Shown here: in pieces, positions 53,829-61,810 of the stretch | How the letters are laid out: every line of letters begins with the position of its first letter | How positions within the stretch are numbered: position 1 is the first letter of the stretch | Assembly (NCBI RefSeq): GCF_000969825.1 | Contig: NZ_KQ033919.1 | Coordinates: forward strand, 1,960,173-2,024,172 | DNA: 64,000 nt | Reading direction: 5' to 3' | Source: Parabacteroides gordonii MS-1 = DSM 23371 | GTDB taxonomy: Bacteria; Bacteroidota; Bacteroidia; Bacteroidales; Tannerellaceae | Notes under the pieces: model-generated | Seen by the model: the letters and a program-made list of their open reading frames with translations, nothing else | Told to the model about the DNA's origin: nothing | Databases searched by the model: none | Position numbers and translations under genes: made by a program

Positions 53829-54710
53829 TTATTCGCTATAGTGCTTCTGTATTTTATCAATTAATTTCCGGTTCGCAGAACTGAATTTGCGTGCAAAAAG
53901 CATATCCGAACCGACCAGTTCTTCATAATCCGTATTCTGCCACACGTAAGGTCTTCCGCGCTCCCAGTCTATTTTCCTCATAGAACTGTCATCCGTCTCT
54001 TCCTTCGAATATAAATTGAAGCGGAATGGCGAATTCCACAAAATCGTTTGCAGAAATATCTCATCCGGACAAAGCGTATACCGGAAGCGTTTCAAGACAA
54101 AATCCTTCTTTGTCATAAGATACTCTACAAACTCATGTGTGACACTGACCCAGTTCGCCCCTTTCCTGAATTCCAGTTCATGATACCTGCGATATTTGGA
54201 AACTTTCTGCAAACATAATACGATATTACGACTAATAGACGAAGCAGAGTGCAAAAAAATATTTCCACCCTTAAAACGCCGTGTGAACAGATGATACCGG
54301 GACACCTTACGATCCATATCTTTTTGATGAAAAGAGCTCTGCCAAAAGCCCACAAATTCTTTTCCGGCATTCTCCCGGAAAAACGTATGAATATAATCCT
54401 GACGTTGTATAGGCAAATCTACTCCCGACAACAAATGATAATAAGCATACGGCCCATTCGACAAAGCCGTCTCAAATAACAGGTACTCAACTTTAACCTG
54501 GCTGATATCTCCCCAATGCACTTTCATAGGTTTCTCCAAAAGATAAAAACCGGCTTTTCTCATCCGAAAGAGACCCACTTGGCGGGATAACTCGTATGCA
54601 CGCTTATCCACATGCAGAAAAACATCGTTTCTTTCATCATCCAGCATCGACAAAAGAGCTTCTAATACGAGATACTCTCCATGTGCTATAACCAAATATG
54701 CATGTTTCAT
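53829..54710 (-). CDS. GT14 glycosyltransferase (core-2/I-branching-like)
   Basis: A 293-residue protein. The segments AYLVIAHGEYLVLEALL, DVFLHVDKRAYE, KVHWGDISQVKVEYLLF and YYHLLSGVDLPI are the GT14 signature shared with animal core-2 beta-1,6-N-acetylglucosaminyltransferases and bacterial relatives. FRYTLCPDEIFLQTIL is the further conserved region. Such genes occur in Bacteroidales lipopolysaccharide-core clusters. Its start overlaps the upstream GT gene end by 4 bases. Donor is likely a UDP-sugar; the linkage is not determined. Confidence 0.88.
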   Translation of the reverse strand: MKHAYLVIAHGEYLVLEALLSMLDDERNDVFLHVDKRAYELSRQVGLFRMRKAGFYLLEKPMKVHWGDISQVKVEYLLFETALSNGPYAYYHLLSGVDLPIQRQDYIHTFFRENAGKEFVGFWQSSFHQKDMDRKVSRYHLFTRRFKGGNIFLHSASSISRNIVLCLQKVSKYRRYHELEFRKGANWVSVTHEFVEYLMTKKDFVLKRFRYTLCPDEIFLQTILWNSPFRFNLYSKEETDDSSMRKIDWERGRPYVWQNTDYEELVGSDMLFARKFSSANRKLIDKIQKHYSE

Positions 54711-55630
54711 TTTATCGTTTTTTCATCCAATCGCCCAAACCATTCCGGTATGGTTGTATCCGTTCGGATAAATCCATCTTGTTTAAGCTGATCGAACGAT
54801 GTCGCTCCTATCACTTTATCATATTCGGCTTCCAGCAAACCCTCTTTATAAAGCTGATAGAAGTAACGCCAGTGACGTCCTCCATGCTTTTTAGGGTTTT
54901 GTTCCAACTGTTTGCCACCGTTGATCATCTTTTCTAAAAACGGTTTTTTACCCCGAATGTTATAATGATAGATACGAATATTACTCTTTGCCACCTTTTT
55001 CGGGAACATAGTCACCTTGTGATTACCCATCGATATCTGTATATAACCGGCTGTACGATGAATCACTTTCTTATTCTGACGGGCAAAAAGAGAATAACGG
55101 GAAAGGTTATATCGCTCCAAATCGTTTACAACTTCGACAGTCTGCCCCCATTGCCAGAAAGGCTTACCCTCTTCGGGATAAACGCACTTCATCTCACAGG
55201 TCAGGACATTTGCCTGGCTCGAAACAAGTTCAGTCTTCAGATCACCGAACGGAGCATACCATATCTCATCGGCATCCGCATTAATAACCCAATCTGCTTT
55301 ATGCACCGATTTTGCCTTCCAGATCATGCGATCTACCCATTTTTTCTGTTGATAATCCGTCGCTTTCTCTTCAATGGCTTCTACTATCCACCCTTTCTCT
55401 TTATATTTCCGGATAATTTCTGGCGTACGATCCGATGAGTTATTATCTGTAATGATAAACTCATCCACACCCATTGCTTTATGGAAAATCAAATTTTCCT
55501 CCAGCATATCCTCTTCATTCTTAACCAGCAACGTCATGATCAACCTGGGCGTGGATTTCCGTTTATTTGTCCGCACACCACCCTCAACAACTGCAAGAAC
55601 GATCTTTTTTATAAGAAAAAGATAATCCAT
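54707..55630 (-). CDS. Glycosyltransferase family 2 / GT92-like
   Basis: About 307 residues. MTLLVKNEEDMLEENLIFHKAMG, then DEFIITDNNSSDRTPEI and WVINADADEIWY with DAD at the metal site, match the GT2-like (Glyco_tranf_2_4) transferases that resemble GT92. The ATG at 55630 is chosen; the frame extends two codons further to a TTG. It overlaps the GT14 gene by 4 bases and belongs to the same operon. Specificity is unknown. Confidence 0.83.
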   Translation of the reverse strand: MDYLFLIKKIVLAVVEGGVRTNKRKSTPRLIMTLLVKNEEDMLEENLIFHKAMGVDEFIITDNNSSDRTPEIIRKYKEKGWIVEAIEEKATDYQQKKWVDRMIWKAKSVHKADWVINADADEIWYAPFGDLKTELVSSQANVLTCEMKCVYPEEGKPFWQWGQTVEVVNDLERYNLSRYSLFARQNKKVIHRTAGYIQISMGNHKVTMFPKKVAKSNIRIYHYNIRGKKPFLEKMINGGKQLEQNPKKHGGRHWRYFYQLYKEGLLEAEYDKVIGATSFDQLKQDGFIRTDTTIPEWFGRLDEKTIK

Positions 55631-55688
55631 ATTCAATTCTAATTATAGGTAAACACTTTATCTGTGCCGACAGAACAATACTAAAACC

Positions 55689-57155
55689 TTATTGTTGCGC
55701 CAACGTATATTTCATAATCAACCTGAAACATTCATCCGCATCAAAGCCTCTTGCTTTTGCATATTCATCCGCCAGAACGGCAAACATTTCAGGCGTACCG
55801 GGCAAACGCTCAAAATTCTTACAGCCTTCATCCATCCCGATCTCTTTGAAGCGGATCCGGTTCAAATCGATAATTTCGACCTTTATTTCCTGTTCCGTAT
55901 CATTAAACAAGATGTTACCCCGTGAATAATCCTTATGTAAATAGCCATGTTCATGCATAGCAGCCGTTGTACGGGCAATTGCACGAAGTATCTGTTCCTG
56001 GTTGGAGAAATTATTTTTTACCAGATCATAATAGGTATAAGGACATTCCGACTTCAGGCTGACATAATAACTGCGTTCAAACAATAAACCTGTACGCTCC
56101 GTATAATAACCCACCGGTTGCGGAGAGCCGATACCCGACTTCAACAACATCTCTGCATATTCATACGAACGCTGTGCCTTGGAAGAACGGAACAAGCCGT
56201 AAACGATCTGATTGACAAGATTCGGTTTACGGAAGGATTTTATTACCAGATCCTGTCCTTTATAATTAAATTCGCGCAGTTCATTACGCCCTTTATAAAT
56301 AACTTCGCCATCCCCATTCCTAAAATGGACAGGGAGAGTCTTTACAAAATAAGAGAAACTGCTATATGCTTCATTTACAAATGAAACACGAGGATGGAAA
56401 ATCCGGTATATTCTATTGATCAGCTTCGACCAGGTTCTTCTGTACCGGAGAGGGCCGCCCAACTCCCGTTCGAAAAATTCAGGATGACGCTTGTTCAGCA
56501 CATCAATTACATGCTTTTTCAGTAAACGGTCCGTTACACGCTTCGAGCTGTTTCTAATCCGGTAATGCAGAGATATATCAGGAAGCTTTACTACTTTCCC
56601 TCCATCCTTCAATACAGAAATCCAGAATTCCCAATCTTCACGTGCGACAATCTCCTCACAATAGCCTTTTACCCGTTCCCAATCCGATTTACGATATAAG
56701 GCACAGGTATCCATTATATTCTTCCGTGCCAGCAACTTTAAAGAGAAAGAGGGCAAAAGCCATTCTCCCGAACGATCGCCAAAAAAGTCCGAACGCGGGC
56801 AAACGACTTTAATATCTTCATCTGTCATGATTACCTCTACGGCTTTACGGATAAAATCGGGTTCAATAGTGTTATCGGCGTCGACGGGTAAGATCAATTC
56901 ACCTTCCGCCAGCGAAATCGCATGATTACGGGCAGCACAGGCTCCGCCATTCGGTTGCGTAAAAGCTTTTACCCGGGAATCTTTCCGAGCATATTCTTCC
57001 GCTATTCGCAAAGAGCCATCTTTAGAACCATCGTCCATGACAATAACTTCAAAAGAAGGATAATCGGAAGCCAACACCGAGTCGAGTGTCTCTCCCAGAT
57101 ATTGTTCCATGTTATAGACAGGTACGATGACCGAAACCAACGGCGAATGTTCCAT
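55689..57155 (-). CDS. GT2 glycosyltransferase fused to a lipopolysaccharide-kinase-like domain
   Basis: A 488-residue two-domain protein. The N-terminal about 230 residues are GT2: PLVSVIVPVYNMEQYL, VMDDGSKDGS (39-48), and VDADN with DAD at 92-94. From about residue 265 the protein matches Kdo/WaaP-type kinases: YKGRNELREFNYKGQDLVIKS resembles the nucleotide-binding lobe, HGYLHKDYSRGNILF near 400-415 is the catalytic loop, and IIDLNRIRF replaces the DFG-like metal motif. The ATG at 57155 is used. A transferase that also phosphorylates a core sugar is the simplest reading. It is followed 52 bases later by the GT92-like gene. Confidence 0.85.
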   Translation of the reverse strand: MEHSPLVSVIVPVYNMEQYLGETLDSVLASDYPSFEVIVMDDGSKDGSLRIAEEYARKDSRVKAFTQPNGGACAARNHAISLAEGELILPVDADNTIEPDFIRKAVEVIMTDEDIKVVCPRSDFFGDRSGEWLLPSFSLKLLARKNIMDTCALYRKSDWERVKGYCEEIVAREDWEFWISVLKDGGKVVKLPDISLHYRIRNSSKRVTDRLLKKHVIDVLNKRHPEFFERELGGPLRYRRTWSKLINRIYRIFHPRVSFVNEAYSSFSYFVKTLPVHFRNGDGEVIYKGRNELREFNYKGQDLVIKSFRKPNLVNQIVYGLFRSSKAQRSYEYAEMLLKSGIGSPQPVGYYTERTGLLFERSYYVSLKSECPYTYYDLVKNNFSNQEQILRAIARTTAAMHEHGYLHKDYSRGNILFNDTEQEIKVEIIDLNRIRFKEIGMDEGCKNFERLPGTPEMFAVLADEYAKARGFDADECFRLIMKYTLAQQ

Positions 57156-57162
57156 AAGCAAA

Positions 57163-57879
57163 TCAGATTTTATCCAGCCCTTTCGTAAACTTCAGCCAGT
57201 AATATTTTAGAGGATTTGTATATTTAAGCTGTTTCCAGGGCCGACTGCCATGCGGACGATGCCACACAGTCAGGGATGTGAACAGGTAGTTTGTAAATCC
57301 TTTTTCCTGCGAACGGTGCGAAATAGTGACATCATGCCAATTTTTCTCCGGATTCAGCAAATGGAAATCAAAAGCCTTCAGAAAAGAGAAGGTAAGCAGG
57401 GAGCAACAAAAGCTCAAATGCTTTTTCTCCGGAAAGACCTGGCCCTCCTTTCCTTTTGCATACAAATAAGGATAATTGATATTTTCCTGCTCATCCACCG
57501 TCACGGCTGCGGCAATACCACAATCCGGACGAGTCGAAGCTCCGTCAAACAGGGCTTGCAGCGTATGCTTTTTTACGATCACATCAGATTCCACTATCAA
57601 CAACCCGGCATTAGCATCAATCGCTTTTTGCTGCGCTGTCTGAAGGGTCAGCAAATAGTTCGGTGAAGGATGATCTGTCAGATCCGAAAGATTGACCAGT
57701 TCAAAGCCCAATCGCTCCGAAGCCTCATGCAACCGCATTGTATTCTCCTCGGTACTGAAATCATTATAAACATAATAATGGTAAGGCACTGTGAAATCGG
57801 ACGCCAGTATCGACTCGATCGTTTGCAATGCCAACTCTATCGAATCTTTTACCGGGGTAATGATATGTAATTGCTTCAT
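57163..57879 (-). CDS. Glycosyltransferase family 2
   Basis: About 238 residues from the ATG at 57879; an upstream TTG-started extension is unlikely. It begins QLHIITPVKDSIELALQTIES, has HYYVYNDFSTEENT where DFS is an altered DGS, and LLIVESDVIVKKHTL where ESD takes the DxD place. These are modest matches to GT2. It follows the GT9 gene by 49 bases and precedes the GT2-kinase fusion by 7 bases. The donor is unknown. Confidence 0.78.
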   Translation of the reverse strand: MKQLHIITPVKDSIELALQTIESILASDFTVPYHYYVYNDFSTEENTMRLHEASERLGFELVNLSDLTDHPSPNYLLTLQTAQQKAIDANAGLLIVESDVIVKKHTLQALFDGASTRPDCGIAAAVTVDEQENINYPYLYAKGKEGQVFPEKKHLSFCCSLLTFSFLKAFDFHLLNPEKNWHDVTISHRSQEKGFTNYLFTSLTVWHRPHGSRPWKQLKYTNPLKYYWLKFTKGLDKI

Positions 57880-57928
57880 CTTTTCTTTCTTTATTTTCAA
57901 TACTTGAAATATGGTTGTTGTCCGTCAG

Positions 57929-58963
57929 CTAATTCTCTTCCAGCGCAGCCAATACCCTTGAGACAATAAGTTCCGAAGGCAATTGCGTAAGACATCCCCA
58001 GTCTCCCCGAGGACATTCTTTTTGCCCAAACTTCGAACAAGGACGGCAAGGCATGGACAATTGGATCACATCATCCGGTCGTTGGCGATAGCCATAAAAT
58101 CCGGTATAGATATGCGTAGCTCCCCATACGGATAACACCCGTGTTCCAACCAGTGAAGCAAAATGCATATTGGCGGAATCCATACTAAGCAGCAAGTCCA
58201 ACTGACTTATTAACGCTAATTCATTGTCAAGCGTATATTTACCTACTACATTTTTTACACGGGGATAACGATAAGCCCAATCTTCCAGTACAGCTTCTTC
58301 ATATCCCCTCGCCCCAAACAAGAACAATGTCAGATCTTCCCTTTTAGATAGTGTAGCAACAACCTGCTCCATTTCATCGATCGGATAAACTTTACCCCGA
58401 TAACGGGCAAAAGGGGCGACTCCCAGCCACTTACCAGTCTTAACCCCGGCAATAGCCTCCATTTTTGACAAGTTGGCCGGATGTGATTCGTATAAAGAGG
58501 TGAAAGATTCGGTATAAGCCAGCCCGGCAGCACGGAATACATCGGCATAACGTTCGAGCACGGAAGGCAGAGGTTCCAGTTTTTTGTTTTCCCTACGCAT
58601 AAGCGGAGGGTATCTTTTCCGTATCTTGTCCAGCACATAGACCGGTTTACCTTTCATCCAAAAGGAAGTACGAATAATCATAGTACGAATCACATTCTGT
58701 AAATCCAGAACGATATCAAAATCAAACTTCACCAAAGCGGAAGTAAACCGTAACAGACCGATCAACGTTTTCTCAGCACCTTTAGTACTAATACCTATCA
58801 CTTCCACATTGGAAGGACGATTCATGAAAACCGGCATCATAAATGCCTGCGTCAACACCGTAAACGAATCCTTCGGATTGGCTTTAGCAGCCGAATAGAT
58901 GACCGGAAGTGTCATCGCCACATCGGCAATCGCCGCGAGTCGTATCACTAATATCTTTGCCAT
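57929..58963 (-). CDS. GT9 heptosyltransferase-family protein
   Basis: A 344-residue protein. AKILVIRLAAIADVAMTLPVI at the start, GVAPFARYRGKVYPIDEM and SMDSANMHFASLVGTRVLSVWGA are the family motifs of ADP-heptose:LPS heptosyltransferases. The cysteine-containing CRPCSKFGQKECPRGDWGC tail also fits. In Bacteroidales, GT9 members of core clusters may use other donors, so heptose is not certain. It is the first gene of the cluster and has the best promoter of the window (TTTG, 19 bases, TACCTTTG). Confidence 0.88.
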   Translation of the reverse strand: MAKILVIRLAAIADVAMTLPVIYSAAKANPKDSFTVLTQAFMMPVFMNRPSNVEVIGISTKGAEKTLIGLLRFTSALVKFDFDIVLDLQNVIRTMIIRTSFWMKGKPVYVLDKIRKRYPPLMRRENKKLEPLPSVLERYADVFRAAGLAYTESFTSLYESHPANLSKMEAIAGVKTGKWLGVAPFARYRGKVYPIDEMEQVVATLSKREDLTLFLFGARGYEEAVLEDWAYRYPRVKNVVGKYTLDNELALISQLDLLLSMDSANMHFASLVGTRVLSVWGATHIYTGFYGYRQRPDDVIQLSMPCRPCSKFGQKECPRGDWGCLTQLPSELIVSRVLAALEEN

Positions 58964-59018
58964 CTCTTATCGTACTTTTTCGTTTTCAATCCGTTTTTCT
59001 TTCTGTAAATACAGTCCA

Positions 59019-59049
59019 CAAAGGTAGGAAATCTTTTCTGATACCCAAA
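59019..59049 (-). promoter_or_regulatory. Complete Bacteroidetes-type promoter of the GT9 operon
   Basis: On the minus strand TTTG (59046-59049) is followed after exactly 19 bases by TACCTTTG (59019-59026), the full Bacteroidetes -33/-7 consensus. It lies about 56 bases upstream of the GT9 gene and just past the stop of the GH43 gene at 59060, in the 96-base gap. Confidence 0.8.
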
Positions 59050-59059
59050 GTGTAAACTT

Positions 59060-60157
59060 TCAACGCATTTGCTGCAAAGTGGTGGTGGGTCCCTCCACAT
59101 ACAAATGTCCGTCTTTGTCAACGCCCATCTTATCGATAAAAACGACCCGTTCTTCACCAGTAGCCTTTGTACGACCGTGATAGACACAATACATCTGTTT
59201 CCCGTCTTTTGAATAAGTCACGCTGTTATGACCGGTTCCGGTTACTATTCCTCCTTTTTCCACATTCTTCTGCAATACCGGGTTATTCGCTGATTTGACA
59301 AACGGGCCAAGCGGGGATCTGGAAGTAGCATAACCGACGGCATAGTTCTTACCTCCGAAATAATTCGCCGAATACATCATATAGAAAAGAGCACCTTTCT
59401 TGAATATATAGGAACCTTCCGTCCATCGGCGATTCACCTCACCGGAAGTAACGGAACGGCTCTCCCACTCTGCCTGCGGATCATCATTCGTTACAGGCGG
59501 ACGCAGTATCAAAACAGGTTCACCAATAATTCCGCTCAGGTCTGGTTTCAGCTCGACTCCATAAATCCAACTTTCTTCTATCTCTTTAAACATACCTTTT
59601 TCACGTGCCCAGGTAGCCACTTCGCTCTCTACCGGATGCTTATAGCAGCAACGGGAATAATACAGATAAAACCGTCCGTCGGAATCTTGCAGCAGGTTAC
59701 CGTCGATAACCGGATAGCCGGGATCGAAAAGAGGGCGGTCGCTCATCTCTTTAAAAGGCCCGGTCAGTTTATCGGCCACAGCAACACCTATACGGAAATT
59801 TTCCAACTCATTCGTGGGATTCTCTTTCCAGTCTGCACTGAAAAACATATAATACTTACCGTTCCGCTCATATACTTCAGGAGCCCAGAAGTTGGCAACA
59901 GCCCACGATCCGGGAACATTTCCCCGATAGACCTGTCCTTCCGGCTTCCAGTCTATCAGATCATCTGAAGAATAAGCACAAAAACCATCCACAGCTCCGG
60001 CACCCGTACCATACATATAATAACGACCGTCTGAAGCCAGCAACACATACGGGTCACCGAACTTCACCGGCAGCGGATTCGTATATTTACCTTTACCATA
60101 CACAGAAAGACTGAGAACTGCCAACAGACATAACACACAACGAAACAAATATTTCAT
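59060..60157 (-). CDS. Secreted GH43-family glycoside hydrolase
   Basis: A 365-residue exported enzyme with signal peptide (LLAVLSLSVYG). The five-bladed propeller family GH43 signatures are present: Asp35 in KFGDPYVLL as catalytic base, Asp near 152 in VIDGNLL as pKa modulator, and Glu near 247 in RWTEGSYIF as general acid. GH43 enzymes act on arabinose- or xylose-containing glycans. It is the last gene of the PUL seen here, downstream of susD. The exact substrate is unknown. Confidence 0.88.
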   Translation of the reverse strand: MKYLFRCVLCLLAVLSLSVYGKGKYTNPLPVKFGDPYVLLASDGRYYMYGTGAGAVDGFCAYSSDDLIDWKPEGQVYRGNVPGSWAVANFWAPEVYERNGKYYMFFSADWKENPTNELENFRIGVAVADKLTGPFKEMSDRPLFDPGYPVIDGNLLQDSDGRFYLYYSRCCYKHPVESEVATWAREKGMFKEIEESWIYGVELKPDLSGIIGEPVLILRPPVTNDDPQAEWESRSVTSGEVNRRWTEGSYIFKKGALFYMMYSANYFGGKNYAVGYATSRSPLGPFVKSANNPVLQKNVEKGGIVTGTGHNSVTYSKDGKQMYCVYHGRTKATGEERVVFIDKMGVDKDGHLYVEGPTTTLQQMR

Positions 60158-60261
60158 ACGTCAATTTACTTTATTAAAAACACATTGATTATTTAAACGT
60201 GCAAAATACGCTTTTATCTTTATTTATCAAAAGCGTAACGGATAAAATTTATACGGAAACA

Positions 60262-60292
60262 ATCAGGTCCGGACAATTTGCCCGGACCTGAT
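60262..60292 (-). terminator. Hairpin after susD
   Basis: ATCAGGTCCGG (60262-60272) and CCGGACCTGAT (60282-60292) form a perfect 11-bp stem with a 9-base loop. On the minus strand it starts 25 bases past the susD stop and is followed by a modest T-rich stretch. It may separate or attenuate transcription into the GH43 gene. Confidence 0.7.
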
Positions 60293-60316
60293 AAACTATC
60301 ATACTGGTAATTAATA

Positions 60317-61789
60317 TTAAGGCTCATACACTCCATCATACGGATTCTGATCACCGGCCGGCCAGATATCATCCACCATCGACTTATTATTCTTAAGTTC
60401 CGTACTCGGAATCTGATAGATTAGACGCCATGAACGGGCAGGGAAACTTTTTGCTCCTCCGTAAGTAACATGATTGCCTTCGCGAAGCAACGGTTTCTGA
60501 TTCCGGTTAATATCATACAGAGCAAAACCTTCTCCATACAGTTCCTTACGCCTTTCTATCAGAATTGCTTCAACCAAATCATTACCGGTAGCTGTTGTGT
60601 GTTTGGCACTACGCAGATCCTGAAGCTGCCACAATAACTCCTGTGCTTCTTTATCTTTGTTCTGGCGGGCTAAAGCCTCCGCCGCATTCAACAACATTTC
60701 TTCTGCACGCATAAAAACGATAGAACCACGACATTCTTCATTATCTCTGAATTTAAAGGAAGCATAAATCTGATCCCACCAATATTCAAACTGACTGGCA
60801 CGAATATCCTCCTCATCGAACATAGCGACAAAATTATCACTCAGGAAGAAACAACGGAAAGTAAAGCATTTACGCGTATCATTCGCCCACATCGCAAACG
60901 GAGAATAATCACTCATATTCTGCTCTTCTGTCTGTTTCATTCCCCAGATCCAGGAAGGAGTCGTTTCGTCGTTAAAGCCGGCTTTAAATTGTTCCGCAGT
61001 AGTCAATGGATATAAAGCCAGTACTTTTTTCGCATATTCTTCCGCCTTTGGCCAATCATTCATTACCTGGTATACTTCAGATAAAACACCCTGCACCACC
61101 GACTGGTCGAAGTTATTGATTCGGTTACCACGATCGAAACCATCCAGCATCTGTTCTGCCGCAGTCAGGTCTGAGAGGATCTGGGTATAAGTATCTTTCA
61201 ATGTCCCGCGAGGTTTACCTTCAGTAGACTCGGTTGTCGGCTCCGTATAAATAGGCATACCCGGCATGTCCTGAGCAATAATATAAGTCTGCTGAAACAA
61301 ACGAGCTAAACTAAAATAAGCCCATCCGCGGATAGCCAATGCCTGTCCTTTCACATATTGTTTATCAATATCCGATCCTTCACAATTATCGATATTGGCA
61401 AGAATTCCGTTTGTGTTATTAATTAGCGTATAGTGAAAACGCCATAATGCGCCACTCCGGAAAATATCACCACGGGTTTCACCCCAATAATTATAAGTAT
61501 AGCCATACCATCCGCCCCAAACAATCATATCTTCTCCACTCACATCGGAAACCATTTGCATAGAAGGGATACCACAATCATCCCAACGATCGGCACCTCC
61601 GCTATTATAAGCTCTCATGTGATAATAACAACCATTCAATGCAGCCTGGGCACCTGCCACCGTTACGAATACTTCGCTATCGGCCACAGATGTTGACGGG
61701 TTTGTGTCCAGAAAATCGCTGCACGATAATGTGCTTAATGCAAGCATACCTGCACCTAACACTGATACTATATATTTTATTGATTTCAT
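60317..61789 (-). CDS. SusD/RagB-family glycan-binding lipoprotein
   Basis: A 490-residue lipoprotein. Lipobox LSTLSC (Cys23) is followed by SDFLDTNPS, the usual SusD start. RGWAYFSLARLFQ and the TPR-type helices, then LLNAAEALARQ and a C-terminal LIYQIPSTELKNN, match RagB/SusD. It sits on the outer membrane over its SusC partner and captures glycans. It follows susC by 21 bases. Substrate unknown, although the GH43 gene suggests a plant-type or arabinoxylan-like glycan. Confidence 0.93.
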   Translation of the reverse strand: MKSIKYIVSVLGAGMLALSTLSCSDFLDTNPSTSVADSEVFVTVAGAQAALNGCYYHMRAYNSGGADRWDDCGIPSMQMVSDVSGEDMIVWGGWYGYTYNYWGETRGDIFRSGALWRFHYTLINNTNGILANIDNCEGSDIDKQYVKGQALAIRGWAYFSLARLFQQTYIIAQDMPGMPIYTEPTTESTEGKPRGTLKDTYTQILSDLTAAEQMLDGFDRGNRINNFDQSVVQGVLSEVYQVMNDWPKAEEYAKKVLALYPLTTAEQFKAGFNDETTPSWIWGMKQTEEQNMSDYSPFAMWANDTRKCFTFRCFFLSDNFVAMFDEEDIRASQFEYWWDQIYASFKFRDNEECRGSIVFMRAEEMLLNAAEALARQNKDKEAQELLWQLQDLRSAKHTTATGNDLVEAILIERRKELYGEGFALYDINRNQKPLLREGNHVTYGGAKSFPARSWRLIYQIPSTELKNNKSMVDDIWPAGDQNPYDGVYEP

Positions 61790-61810
61790 ATCATTTTATT
61801 TTTTATATCC

